From: Adiantum capillus-veneris
Taxonomy: Eukaryota > Streptophyta > Polypodiopsida > Polypodiales > Pteridaceae
Reading direction: 5' to 3'
Assembly: GCA_014529385.2 (NCBI GenBank)
Contig: CM043953.1
Coordinates: forward strand, 79,038,338-79,102,337
DNA: 64,000 nucleotides
Shown here in pieces: positions 1 through 12,158 of this stretch. A model generated the notes under the pieces. It ran no database searches and was not told the DNA's origin. It saw only the letters and a program-made list of their open reading frames with translations. Position 1 is the first letter of the stretch. Each line of letters begins with the position of its first letter. The position numbers were made by a program, and so were the translations under genes.

Positions 1-1735
1 CCGACAAACCAAAGACATCCAATCAAGATATGATAAGGTTGATTTGTGACAAGTTGACCGCCACTATCAGAAGTGTTCTTCGTAGAAATCACAAGACAAG
101 GTGTGTTGGCGGAATGTGCTGATTCCATACCAAATTTTTGAATAGAGTCTGAAATAAGCTGACTGTCAAAGGAATAAAATACCTTTTGTGTGGTTCCTTT
201 GAATCTGAATACCAAGACACGAGTGAATCCCTTCTAGATCCACCATATCAAATGTAGAAGACAATAACTTTTTCACTTGCTGAAGAAATCCTAAATCATT
301 GGAAACAAGGATGGTATCATCCACATAAAGAGCAAGAATCACAAAACTACTACCTTGGTGATTTATGTATAAGGTGGGGTCTGAAGAGCAAGAGAGGAAT
401 CCTTTAGAGGTGAGAAAAAGATCAGATTTTGTATACCAAGCTCGCAAAGCTTGTTTGGTACCATGTAGTGCCTTATGGAGTTGAGCAAAAAGTTCTTCTT
501 TACTTAGAATAATAAACCCTTCTGGATGTTCCATATAAATTTTGCCTTCTAAGTCACTATTAAGAAAATCAGTTTGCATATCCATTTGATGAGATTCTAA
601 ATCAAATTGAACAGCAAATTCCAATAAAACTCGAACACTTTTAATGCAAACAACTGGTGAAAAGGTCTCTTGATAATCAACAAAATGTACCTTGAATTTG
701 TCAAAAGATCGATATGCTTTTACCTTTGTCTTATACACCCACTTACACAAAATAGTTGTACGACTAGGAGGTAGTTCAATTATTATCCATGTACCTTTAG
801 AGATAAGAGAATTGCACTCTTCATCCATAGCCTCCTGCAATTGATCCTTTTGTGGTGAAGAGATAGCTTCATTATAAGCAACAGGATCTTCAGAAGTAGA
901 GAAAGCATTATCAACAATATCATCATCATAAACATGACATGAGCCATGTTCAAAATCAATAGGCAAATCAACAAAAATATCAATATCATCATTGGCAACA
1001 TTTGGAATGGATGGTTGTGAAGAGGAAAGCCGCTCTATAGGAAGAGTTTCATCATCTGAAAGAAATGCAAAAGCCTGAAGCACTGATTTAGTAACATTAG
1101 AATCATCCATGGACCATGAGCCTCCCATAAGCTATTCGTTAAAAGTAGCATCACGATTCACAATTACTTTCATGGAGGAAGGGTCATAGAATTTGTAGCC
1201 TTTGGAAGTGTCAGAATATCCAATAAAAATAACTCTAAGACCAGGAGTATCAAGCTTTATTCGTGTTTCTTTGGGAACATGAATATAAGAAATGCATCCA
1301 AAGGTTCAAAAATGAGATACAAAAAGAATGTCACCTGTCCATGCTGTGATGGGTATCTTACCAGAGGGTGTAGTAGTAGGAAGATGATTCTGAATAAATA
1401 CTGTTGTCAAAGTAGCTTCAGCCGAGTAATAGGAGATCACCCAGAATGAATCAGCATACATCTTATAGCATTGAGAATAGTGCAATTCTTTCGTTCAACA
1501 ACGCCGTTCTCTTGAGGTGAATATGGAATAGTGTGTTCATGATGAATTCCATTGTCAGCATAGTAACTCACAAACTCTCAAGAAACATACTCACCTCCAT
1601 TGTCACTACAAATATTCTTGAGACGACGACCAGTTTGAAGTTCCGCAGCCTTGTGCAATTGTTTGAAAATAAATAAGGCCTCAAATTTTTGTTTAAGTAG
1701 AAATACAGTCGTATACCATTGTGAAGGATTGGGGG
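1..1735 (-). pseudogene. Ty1/copia pol remnant (integrase to reverse transcriptase), copia-1
   Basis: Broken pol gene of a Ty1/copia retrotransposon read on the minus strand and running off the left edge. From right to left: an integrase core piece with the motif SDNGGEY (about 1580-1735), a degenerate integrase C-terminus (about 1140-1570), then an open stretch (1128-166) with the copia reverse transcriptase signatures CKWVYKTKVKA, FSPVV, LESHQMDMQTDFLNSDLEG, PEGF and the catalytic box YVDD. Several internal stops and frame changes separate the pieces, so it is not functional. The matching primer-binding site and LTR lie at 3361-3511, but no gag can be read between. RNase H and the 3' LTR would lie outside the window. 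Confidence 0.85.
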
Positions 1736-3360
1736 GCTGGCCTCCACAACACCTCAAATCAACACCAAGAAAAGAGGATGAAGAGCATAGCTCTCTCAAG
1801 ATAATATGGGCTGATATTCTCTCACAAATTTTGACAGCCTCACTCACACTCAGCCTCACTCACACTCAGCTTCGACTAGCTTCCCTCTACACCGCTACAA
1901 CTCCCACTATACTTGGATGCACCAAAGGAAGCAAGGGAACCAAGAAAAACAAAGTAAAAAAGTAAAGAAAAACAATGGAAATCTCTACACTTTTCCTCAT
2001 AAAACCAAGAGCTTCACTTCTTTTCAATCGCCCTTCCATGTGCTAGTAGACTCCATAGGCGCTCTCATATATACACATAGCTTGACCAAAACCCATCCAA
2101 ATCAAGCTCACTTTTAAAACCCACAAATTTCAGCAAAAAAAATCAAGAAAAGTGATGGAAAACTTGGGGAAAACCTTGCCCTTTTGCGTATGTACAAGCA
2201 AGGAATAGCAGCACATAGTCTACCCTCGACTAGCTGCACCGAAGGGAACCACACACAACATGGTTGCCATACCTCAAACCAAGATGAAGAGAGGTAAATA
2301 TGCAGAGCTAAGCACCCACTTTCTTCAGCCCATTGAGGAGACACACACTCTCAACTCACCACACTAGGCTCTCGCAAGTCAAGAGGGGCACCTCTACACC
2401 AAAACCCCCACGCTTCACCGCAGGCTGCAACAACACATAGTTTCTTCTTCACAGCTGAATATCCCTCTTCACTCATGACCCCAAGCTGATAAAAGCTCAG
2501 TTTTTCTTCATATTTTTAAATCACTAACTCACACTTTGAATTCTCGACACTTCTATGTACAAAAACAGCAAAACTATGTACCCCGCACAACTGGCACGTA
2601 TGTGTAGAGACAACTGGCACACATCGTTTTTGTACACTTTATACAAGCATGCTTTATTTACATCTAAGGCCCCCAAAAGCATTTAAAAACATCTCTCAAA
2701 GGCTTTGGGGTGGCCCACACCATTTTGCCAAAACACGTCACATATTGCCCCCCCAACAAGCATGGAACACTTTCAAGTGTTTCATGTACACATTCTATCA
2801 TCAAGTAGTCACTTTATGTAGCTTGCATCCCAAGAAGGCACCAATTATCATGATAAACACCAAAAAGGGTGTCTACTCTCACCACTCACCTCCATTCTTC
2901 ATGTAACAACCATACACATCATATACCAAGAGCTACCTCGCTCGATTGTAGTAAAAACAGCATAGCTTATGTTGCGAACTCTGATCGATGCAAACCTGGA
3001 ACTCAAATCAACGAGCTTGAGGAGACAAACAAGTGTTGGATGAAAAGTGCCATTGTGCTACAGTCCATTGCACCTTTGCCGTTTCTCCAAATTTGGAGCA
3101 GAAGACCCCCAAAAATTGAGATGAAGTTCAGGGTGTCAAAAGACAAATCAACAAGAAAACGTAATCAACAATTCATTATATAGATTAGCAATAAACTCCA
3201 CATAAAACACTAATCATATTCTTCTTAACACAAAACAACCACAATCAGCATGAATCAATCCTCAAAAATAAGATTTGTAGCAATTCTGAATCTTACATGA
3301 GAATCGCATACACATACTCTGTTTTGTCACCATGAATTGAATCGTCCCGTGATTGCTACC
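1736..3360. other. Non-coding stretch, probable decayed 5' interior of copia-1
   Basis: No credible open frame is seen. By position it lies between the primer-binding site (3361-3372) and the integrase of the minus-strand copia-1, where leader, gag and protease should be. None of these can be recognised, so the interior has been deleted or replaced. Short directly repeated phrases such as ACAACTGGCAC (about 2588 and 2610) are present. Confidence 0.4.
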
Positions 3361-3372
3361 GCTGTGATACCA
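3361..3372 (-). other. Primer-binding site, initiator-tRNA-Met type (copia-1)
   Basis: The minus strand reads TGGTATCACAGC, one base from the usual plant iMet primer-binding sequence TGGTATCAGAGC. It sits directly against the LTR end (..CAACA) at 3373, as expected for first-strand priming. Confidence 0.75.
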
Positions 3373-3511
3373 TGTTGAGATATAAAGATAAAGAGAGATA
3401 CAAGACAAGAGACACACCATGTACGCTCCCAAAGAATGATTCATATTGAGGACAAGATACAAATATATAGGTGAGACCAAGTTGAGTAGAGTGAGCCATA
3501 TGTCGCTCCAA
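3373..3511 (-). repeat. 5' LTR (partial) of copia-1
   Basis: On the + strand it begins TGTTGAGAT and is homologous to the LTR at 15214-15376 (shared block around ATTCATATTGAGGACAAGAT). The outer end reads GCTCCAATA where the other copy ends GCTCCAACA. This copy lacks the expanded (GA)n tract of the other. Confidence 0.7.
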
Positions 3512-3514
3512 TAA

Positions 3515-3725
3515 AGACTTAGCTTCCAATAAAGACTTAGCTTGATAGAGTGAAAATGTGATTGGGAGATTAGGGCTTAGCTTGGTAGAGTGGCCAAAAT
3601 GTGACTGGGAGATTAAGGCTTAGAGTCGTAGAGCAAAAATGTGATTGGGAGATGAGGGCTTAGAGTGATAAGTGAAAATGTGATTGGGAGATTAGGGATT
3701 ATAGTGGTAGAGTGAAATGTGATGT
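3515..3725. repeat. Minisatellite, about 45-50 bp unit, 4-5 degenerate copies
   Basis: The phrase TGTGATTGGGAGATTAGGG recurs with small changes at about 3555, 3600, 3640 and 3685, each followed by a GCTTAG or related phrase and a GTAGAGTG-like segment. No coding frame is present. Confidence 0.75.
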
Positions 3726-5300
3726 TCAAGGGAGGGAAGAAGGGCCCTATTTATAGGTGAAGTTGTCTCCTTAAGCAGAAGATATTTGGTAGTATTTAAA
3801 CAAGTCTTTAGCCATTTGTGTATAATGTGATATCCAAATAAAATGAAAGATTGAAGCACCAAGAAATCTTCAAGATTTTGTTATAGTTGTACATGCTTCT
3901 TTCATGTTTTTTATTGCATCCACATTTTTTGGACAAGACCTTCTACCATAAGGAACACACATAAGCCCCCCAATGAGCACTTCATTAACTCCAAATATAG
4001 ACTTTTGTCTTGACATTACAAGAATAACTTCTTCCAACCTTGAAAAAATATTTCACAGTTTTTGAAATGGTTTGCAACAAACCTATGGTGCCCCCTGATA
4101 TTTATAGCTTCATCTTTTTTTTTTGTCTTCACGTCCTTTCATGCACACATCATCAAGAAATGAAATTGTGTTTTATATAGTCATGGAGAACCTTGTTCAT
4201 TCCATTCATCATATGTGCAACTGAATCCGTTGCTCCAAGAGATAAGGTACACATACTAATATATCTCAAAGGTGTTTTTATGGTTGTTAAATCTCCATCT
4301 AGCTAAAATTGATTGCTCTTTGAAGAGAGATATCTCATTGTCTGTATTGATCTTCCTGCAAATGCCTATGTAAATTCATCCACAATTGGTATTGTATCCA
4401 CATTCCTCATGGTAAACTTGTTTACACACTACATGCCTTGTATGAAATGCAAAACAATAGGAAGAGGTTGAGGTCCAGGAGGGCCTCTTTATTTTCCATG
4501 AAATTATGAATGTGATTAACATTTTGATAACCCTTCAAGAACGGTGGGTGTATCAGAGAGGTGTAAGAGCTGTCAAAGGATGCACTTTTTTCCCTAAAAA
4601 GGGACTGGAAAATTTTATGGTTTTTGGCCTTCCATAACTCCTACAAATGATCTCCAATTTGAGCAGAGATTATACAGTTGTGATCTATAGGACAAGCTCT
4701 TTTTGTAGATATGCTACATGATATGGTTTTACCGGTTAGATTTGCAGTTTCATTTTGGAGAAAAAATTGAATTCAAATAAAATAGTTGTTTTGTCTGTTT
4801 GAATTCAAAATTTAACCTTTGATTGTTTTCTTAATACAAAAGGTTTGACTTTGATTAAAATGCCAAATAAAGAGGTCCACTTAGACCCCATTCTCTTCCT
4901 AATGGCACCATGTTTGAATATGGCATGCAAGAAGGCTCAAAAATACACATGGCAATCTTGACATTGAGTAGTTCTATTACCATTAGCACTGTGGTTTCAG
5001 AACCAGGATTGGATGCAGATTCCAAGGTAGGTGAGGGATAGACAAGATCACCATATGTGCATCAAAACTAGGATCAACACATTCTATCTCATGTGGCTAG
5101 AAATCCACAGCCTTACCACATCTTGAAATAATTCATTTAAAACACTTATTTTCTTCTTTTGTTAAAAGCCTCTCATAGCCAACCTTTAGTTTGCTTAGAG
5201 ATTAAATTGTGAACCTATGTCCAATTCTATTTGGATCCCTGAGATTTGGCTGCAAAGAAGTCTCTTCTAGCTTGTAAGGGCCTCCTCCTATATCTTACTC
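3726..5300. other. AT-rich non-coding DNA
   Basis: No open frame, RNA gene or transposon domain can be supported on either strand. Confidence 0.6.
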
Positions 5301-5305
5301 TTAAC

Positions 5306-5838
5306 CAACGTATCTAAACCATCAACTCATTATAAAGAAAATGAGTAAATTTGGGCTAAATCCAAGCACAAAGTTTAATCAGGAGACACTTTAGTAGGCT
5401 TACACCATGGGAGCATAGGCATATCTAATGCATGGAAAATTAGCTTTTTCAATTTGAGAAAACTAGCATAAAGAAAAAGATAAGATAAAGATTAATAAGA
5501 AGATCATACAAGGAAAAATAAAAAGAAAAAGATAAGGAAAACTACAAAAGAGAAGATAAGGATAAGGTGAGTAAGTAGCTTGTTGAAGAAGTTTTGAAAA
5601 GAAAAATAAGTTATAAAGATAAGTAGAAAGAACTTATCGATTAAAAAAAATAAACTATCAAGATAAGTGAAGGCACCTATCTAAAATGTGCTTTGAAAAA
5701 GGGCTTCACTTCTCATTTTACACTTATCTCCTTTATTTCTCAAGGTAAAAACTTAAGAGTAAACTTGAAAAAGCCATAGGTAAGCCTCTTCCACACACAG
5801 CTCTCCTACACAGACACCCTCTCCAAGAGAAGCCATGG
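5306..5838. repeat. Dispersed repeat R1 (copy of 14730-15213)
   Basis: A roughly 530-bp segment, purine-rich with many AAGATAAG phrases, matches 14730-15213 in the same orientation. Shared landmarks are ATCTAAACCATCAACTCA, GTAAATTTGGGCTAAATCCA, AATGCATGGAAAATTA, AGTAGCTTGTTGAAGAAG and AGCCTCTTCCACACACA. It could be an LTR or the body of an unclassified repeat; no coding domain identifies it. Confidence 0.7.
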
Positions 5839-6928
5839 AAAAAACCCTAATCAAGTTTGTCAAAACTTGATCTTCTTCTTCACATTACACTCTCCATATC
5901 CCCTCTCTTAACCCTCAAGCTTTTCATAGCTTGAATCTTGTTTATCTCATTCCTTTCTCTCAATCCAAGTAGCAAAATTGGTGGTATTCAAGTGAAGGTG
6001 AAGAGGGAGAGAGCCGACTACATCCAAAGCAAGGAGAAGACTATACCATACACACACTAAGGTAACGTTTTCTTGTTCTTTTTATGCTATTGCACTTGCT
6101 TAAAATTGATTTACCTGTCATGCTTCATGTTTAAGCTCTCATCCTTCCATAAGCAATCCTTTCCCTTGCTTGCTTGGGAAAAAGAATAGCTTCTCAATTT
6201 TGTTACTTCATTCTAACTATGGTTCATTATAATCATAACTAACCATGTTGCTAACAAATATCCATGATTTCAAGTTCCTTTCTTCCAATGTTCTTTAGAT
6301 TACTATACTAGCATGGCATAGACAGAGTAGAAAGCGCTCTCTTTAACCATAGGTGACTGGAGATCATATTTACCTAAATAGTATGCATCATGAATGGTGA
6401 TTCATATCTTTAATTATCTCTTAATCTCTCGTATAAATTTTTTTATTGTATTTTAACTTGCTTATATTCTCTTACCTAAAAAACTCTTATAAAGGTAAAT
6501 GCCATAAATCAAAGGCAGCTAAGTACTAGAGTTTTTTTGGAACTAACCTTATTTTCCAAAAGAGGGATTATAATTTCTCCAAAAGAAATGCTCTCATGAA
6601 AAGCTCCCAATGTTTTCTTGATTTTTCATAAGTTAAGTGTGTAAAAGTTTTAGTGACATACTTAAGATAATATTTAATTCTCTCATAAGGGAGTTGAGTT
6701 TCTGAAGGGAAATTTTATCCCCTCTTGTCAATTGAAAAACCCAAAATTCTCAAACCACTCCTAGCTATGAAATTAATCCTCTCCAAGGTAGCCAAATATG
6801 TCTAAATCCCATCTCAAAGAAGTATTTTTTCACCATTCATACTCAATTGCATCAGCATTTTCAATACACTAGCATGCCCACTCTTAGAAGCTTTGCATTT
6901 TATTTTTATACTATCATTTATTGAATGG
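5839..6928. other. AT-rich non-coding DNA
   Basis: No supported gene. The right edge is the target site of the copia element that starts at 6934. Confidence 0.55.
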
Positions 6929-6933
6929 TTATA

Positions 6934-7180
6934 TGATGAGCGCGCGGCGGTGTGTGCAAGTGATAGAGCACGCGAAGATGTGCAAGCCTTGAGGCTTGAA
7001 GTGGAGGCACTGTGCTGCAAAAGGGAAGCGCTAGCAGAACGAAGAGGGAGAGAGAGAGAGCTCACGTTTTTCGGGAAAACTCAATAAGTGAGTTTTGGGT
7101 TTTCCCACTTTTATTATCAGTGACCTTTTAAAAAGTATAAAAATGTACAAAAAGGGGTTATTTAGGCCTTTAACCCAACA
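6934..7180 (-). repeat. 3' LTR of copia-2
   Basis: 247 bp, matching 11905-12153. Purine-rich tract follows on the interior side. The TSD half TTATA is at 6929-6933. Confidence 0.93.
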
Positions 7181-7215
7181 ACCTCCCACTTAAAGGCATA
7201 AATGACGCCTTTAAG

Positions 7216-9318
7216 TTAACCAACTCCCACCAGCTGTATGCAATGCTCATGTTGAGCCTTAGCAAGACTCTTGGTGAGAACATCTGCAGGGTTATCCTGT
7301 GTATGGATCTTAGTCAAGCTGACTAGACCATCCTCCAATACCTGTCGTATGAAGTGGTACCGCACATCTATGTGTTTGGTACGCGCATGAAACATGGCAT
7401 TTTTGGCTAAATAAACAGCACTGTGGCTATCACAACCTAACACGGGTGTATGAGCAGGCATGCCAAGTTCTTTTGCAAGTCTGCCCAACCAAATGGCCTC
7501 TTTTGAAGCCTCTGTGGCTGAAATATATTCAGCCTCAGTAATACTCAATGCCACAATTTTCTGTAACCTAGAACACCAAGAGACTGCACCACCAGCAATG
7601 GCAAATACATATCCACCGGTAGATTTCCTGGTATCCATGTCACCTGCCATGTCTGCATCACAATATCCCTGCAACTTTAAGTCACTTTTGCCATAACAGA
7701 TACACTTTGATTGTGTACCTTTCAAATATCTCAGAATGCACTTGACAGCTTCCCAATGCGCTTTGCCAGGATTCGACATGTATCGACTAACAACTCCCAC
7801 TGCATAAGCAATGTCGGTACGAGTGGCAACCATAGCATACATAAGAGAACCACAAGCTGATGCATAAGGGATTCCCTTCATTGCTTTCAATGTTACCTCA
7901 TCCTTTGGGCAATCTGCTTTGCTAAGCTTAGTGTATGGAGGTAAAGGTACTCCAAGAGTCTTAGCATCAGCCATATTAAACCTATCAAGTACTTTTCCAA
8001 TGTACCTTTCTTGAGATAAAAACAGCAATTTCAGCTTTCTATCTCTTTTAATACGCATGCCCAAAATATGCTCTGCATCACCCAAATCCTTCATAGCAAA
8101 TGTTGAATTTAGCTTACGTTTCAGAGCATCAAGACTAGTCTTATGTTTCCCGGCAAGCAGCATGTCATCAACACAGAGAACAAGTATGATAGGACTACCA
8201 TCTTCATCCCTTTTCGTATACAAACAATGATCTACATGGCTGCGTTTAAAGCCTTGAGACATCATAAAAGTGTCAAACTTCTTACACCACTGCCGTGATG
8301 ATTGTCTCAAACCATACAAAGCCCTTTTCAGTTTGCATACAAGTTCCTCACGTGTAGAAACTAAAAAACCTTCAGGTTGTTTCATGTATATGTCCTCTTC
8401 AATGTCACCGTGCAAAAACGTTGTCTTTACATCCATTTGATTCAATTCCAAATCAAGCACCGCAACGAGAGCAAAAAGGATAGGTAAAGTTGTAAGTTTT
8501 ACAACGGGAGAAAAGATTTCTTGAAAATCAATTCGTTCTTTCTGTGCATATCCTTTTGCAACCAATCTTGCCTTGTACTTGGGTTTTTCATCGACAATCT
8601 TAATCTTGTATACCCATTTGTTACGAAGAGCCTTTCTCCCTTTAGGCAATGGCACAAGATCCCAAGTATCATTTGCATACAAGGATTTCATTTCCTCTTA
8701 CATTGTAAGCTCCCACTTAGTGCTTGACTCACATGTCTTTGCCTTTTTATACCTAAGAGGCTCTCCCTCATCTGTCAACATAACATGATGCAAAGAGGGC
8801 TCAAAGCACTGTATCAACCTTCTGACACGAGTAGATCTGCGTACCCAATGATCTACATTCTCAGGCACAGGTTCTACATCAGGAGGCAACTCATTTTCAG
8901 CATGCTCATGCTCCTGAAAATCATTTTCAGCCATGACAGGTGGCTATCCATCCTCGTTTGGAGCATCTAAATCATGTCCTACCTCTTCTGGCTCAAGGTT
9001 AACCGGTTGATTATCAATTTCAGCTTGCGGTAATGCATCTTGAGGCTCTTTTTCAACATCAATAGGTGGCAAGAGAGGCTGAAATTTGACCGATTTCTTG
9101 TCAATTTCAGAAGATGTAGCATTTTTCAGCAATTTAGCCTCATTGAACACTATATCTCGGCTGCGTACTACGCTCTTAAACTGAGGCAACCATATCCTGT
9201 AGCCCATTTCACCCTCTTCCCCATAACCTAGGAAGGGTCCTTGGATGGACTTAGCATCTAGCTTTGTCCTCAAGTCATTACGAACATGGACAAAAGCCTC
9301 GCAGTCAAACACTCTCAA
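7216..9318 (-). pseudogene. copia-2 pol: integrase C-terminus, reverse transcriptase, RNase H
   Basis: One reading frame interrupted by stops near 8940 and 8698. Residues from 9318 down carry the integrase C-terminal phrase GPFLGYGEEG. From 8691 to 7216 there are 491 residues with LRNKWVYKIKI, FQEIFSPVVK, LELNQMDVKTTFLHGD, KQPEGF, LYGLRQS, and the catalytic box CVDD in place of the usual YVDD. The RNase H part follows: GYCDADMAGD, KSTGGYVF, ITEAEYIS, KHIDVRYHFIR, and the family end NPADVLTKSL. The length of the last block is normal for copia RT plus RNase H. The Tyr-to-Cys change in the catalytic box and the stops suggest loss of function. Confidence 0.92.
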
Positions 9319-9431
9319 ATGATCATAAGAGGCAGGTTTGCCAGACCAAAAATCTCCTCTGGAATGTCATTTATCAGCGTACCGTTAGGAGAGCGATTGC
9401 ATACATGAACTGCAGTTTTCAAAGCCTCTCC

Positions 9432-10379
9432 CTAAAACCCATGAGGGAGATTAGCCGTGGACAACATGCAACGCACTCTCTCACATAAAGTACGGTTATA
9501 CCTCTCAGCCACACCATTAGAAGATGGATTATAAGGGGCTGTCAACTCCCTTTTAATCCCATATTCTTCGCAATAACGCTGAAATTCAGCAGACGTGTAC
9601 TCCCCCCCATTGTCAGATCTCAAACATTTAAGCTTACTACCCTTTTGCATGGTCACAAAAGCATGAAACCTCTTAAATTCATTAAATGTCTCACTCTTAT
9701 TCTTTAACAAATATGCCCAGCCTTTCCTAGTGCAATCATCAATTAATGTAACAAAGTATAATGCACCACCAAAAGACTTAACAGACATTGTACATACATC
9801 GGAGTGAATTAAATCAAGAGCATTAGCTTTGCACGAGACACCAGAATAATAAGAAGACTTCTTTTGTTTACCATACAAACAGTCATTACAGAAATCTAAC
9901 TTGGTACCCTTTACATCAACCCTCTTCAAAGAGGAGAGCACATCAAGTCCCTTCTGGCTCATATGGCCAAGTCTTTTGTGCCACAACTCCAAATGAGAAG
10001 CAACTTGGGCCACTACAAGAAACTTGCCAGGCAAAGCTTTGCCATGCAAATAGTACAATGTACCACTCTTGCATCCCTTGATAATGAGCATTGATCCCTT
10101 AAGCAACTTCCATGAACCCCCAGCAAAAATGGTTGTATAACCCTGTGCATCCAACTGGCCAACAGATAATAGACTCTTCTTGATGCTTGGTACATACCTG
10201 ACATCTTTAAGCATAAACTCTTGGCCATTGTTTAATGCCAAGCGCACAGTGCCCATTCCTTCAATGTCACAAGCATGGTTATCCCCAAGGTAACCTTGCC
10301 ATACTTGCCTGCATGATAAGAAGCAAAACACTCCACAGATGGAGTCACATGAAATGAGGCACCCGAGTCTACTATCCAA
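9432..10379 (-). pseudogene. copia-2 protease end and integrase (zinc-binding and catalytic core)
   Basis: A 315-residue open stretch with the GAG-pre-integrase zinc motif LWHKRLGHMSQKG...FCNDCLYGKQ (HHCC). The integrase core then shows its acidic residues in IHSDVC, CLRSDNGGEY and GVAERYNRTL. The reading frame differs from gag (upstream) and from RT (downstream), so indels lie on both sides. In the family this enzyme inserts the cDNA into the genome. Confidence 0.9.
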
Positions 10380-11392
10380 GACTGTGTAAGGCCATCATTT
10401 GCACTTAGAAATGCATCAATGATATCTCTACGTGAGATAAGCATGTCTTCTGCATTCTCTACAACAAAATCTGAGGGGCATGAAGCTGCAACCAAGATCT
10501 CTTCACTGTCGGATAACTCTGTGATAACCACACTAGAGGATACATTGACAGTCTCTGAATCCTTGGAGGAGGTACCTGCTGATTTTTCCCCTTTCTTATC
10601 CTCTGTCTTCTTCTTCTCCTGTGATTCCTTCTTTCTTTCCTTCTCTTTCTTGAAATACCTACAATCTGGCTTCTTATGGCCTTTTCTGTCACACTGATAA
10701 CAAGTCACATCCTTATCCCTAGACTTTCTTTTGCTCCTGTTTTGAGTCTTGGTACTTGTATTTTGCTTTTGACTTCTGCCTCTCGCATTGTAAGCAGAAT
10801 TGCCACCTTCCCCACCGCTAGACTTGCGTCTAATTTCCTCATTTAAGATGGAGCCTCGCACTCCATCATATGTGAGGTTGGGGCGATTACGCAAAGAAAC
10901 CACAAGCGTTTCCCAAGAGTCTGGCAAAGTCATCAACAAAAATATGGCTTTCAACTTGTCATCAAAAGGTTGAAGCCCAGTATCCTGTAGCTGACTCATA
11001 ACACTGGTGAAAGCACTTAAGTGCTCAGAAGCCGACTTGGCTTCGTCAAGCATCATGTTCACCAGTTTGCGCATCAAATGCACCTGATTCACAGGGGTGG
11101 CCTTCAACTTATGCCAAATTGCATGTGCACTGTCCAAGCCCTTTATGTCCACCAGAATGTCATCGATCATCACAACCATTTTTATGTAGGCCTTTGCCCA
11201 CTTGTTGAGCTTGGCCCAATCCTCATCCGGCATATCCTCAGGCTTTACAGCCAAGAGGGCGTCCTCACAATCCTTGAGGAACAAAATCCCCTGCATCCTG
11301 TCCTGCAATAGGTCGAAACCTGTACCGTCAAATCGCTTGATTTCCATCAAGCTCTTGGCATCAGACGACGAGGAAGTAGAGGCCATTTGCAC
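10232..11392 (-). pseudogene. copia-2 gag and start of protease
   Basis: 386 residues. The N-terminal half resembles copia gag of the UBN2 type (KRFDGTGF, LMRKLVNMML, IFLLMTLPDSWETLV). A basic stretch and one CCHC zinc knuckle follow, CYQCDRKGHKKPDC (CX2CX4HX4C), then a charged Lys/Glu-rich linker. The retropepsin active-site phrase WIVDSGASFHVT comes last. Gag forms the particle and binds the RNA. The frame breaks after the protease begins. Confidence 0.92.
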
Positions 11393-11890
11393 GGATAAAA
11401 ATGCAACAGAAAGTATCTACACAAAATCTGAAAATTTCCAGTGATCACAATGTACCGCATGTTGCATACAATGTGCTGAAAATTTCAGCGATTAACAAGT
11501 ATCCCCAATGTGTACTTGCATAAACCCACAAAAGGTGTACATAAATCTCAATTTGTGTACATAAAAACAATCCAATTCTGAATTTTCTACAAATTTACTG
11601 TTTTGGCGCATCAATTTGCATCAAATGGACCTGTTTTGAGTGGGAAAAGCAAGAGGCATTCACGGGAATCGATTTAGAACACCTGCGTTTTGCTGTTTTG
11701 ACCTGTAATTTTCTGGTTTTTACTTGTTTTTACCTAATTTCAGCATGTTTTAGGCTATTTTGGAAACCCTAATCACCCTAGGTGACACAGGAAGCAAGGG
11801 GCTTCACGATGAAAGTGGAAATTTGACGCGAGAGAAGCCTTTTCGCCTGCTGTCCAGCCACCTTCGCAAAGCTTCTGAAACCCTAATCTG

Positions 11891-11902
11891 GCTCTGATAC
11901 CA
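11891..11902 (-). other. Primer-binding site (iMet) of copia-2
   Basis: The minus strand reads TGGTATCAGAGC, two bases inside the 5' LTR end at 11905; an exact match to the common plant iMet primer site. Confidence 0.9.
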
Positions 11903-11904
11903 GT

Positions 11905-12153
11905 TGATGAGCGCGCGGCGGTGTGTGCAAGTGATAGAGCACGCAAAGGTGTGCAAGCCTTGAGGCTTGAAGCGGAGGCACTGTGCTGCAGAAGGGAAGC
12001 GCTAGCAGAACGAAGAGGGAGAGAGAGAGAGAGCTCACGTTTTTGGGAAAAACTCAATAAGTGAGTTTTGGGTTTTCCCACTTTTATTACAAGTGACCTT
12101 TAAAAAAGTATAAAAATGTACAAAAAGGGGTTATTTAGGCCTTTAACCCAACA
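11905..12153 (-). repeat. 5' LTR of copia-2
   Basis: 249 bp, matching 6934-7180, with a short (GA)n run. Flanked outside by the TSD TTATA (12154-12158). Confidence 0.93.
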
Positions 12154-12158
12154 TTATA

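Larger units (their letters stand above)
6934..12153 (-). mobile_element. Nearly complete Ty1/copia retrotransposon (copia-2) with LTRs and TSD
   Basis: A 5.2-kb element on the minus strand flanked by the 5-bp direct repeat TTATA (6929-6933 and 12154-12158). LTRs are 6934-7180 and 11905-12153, with inverted ends TGTTGG..CATCA in element orientation. An iMet primer-binding site is at 11891-11902 and a purine-rich tract lies beside the 3' LTR (about 7181-7195). Gag, protease, integrase, reverse transcriptase and RNase H occur in the copia order. Frameshifts near 10240-10380 and 9320-9440 and stops near 8940 and 8698 make it non-autonomous. The two LTRs differ at roughly nine positions by eye, so the insertion is not recent. 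Confidence 0.95.
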
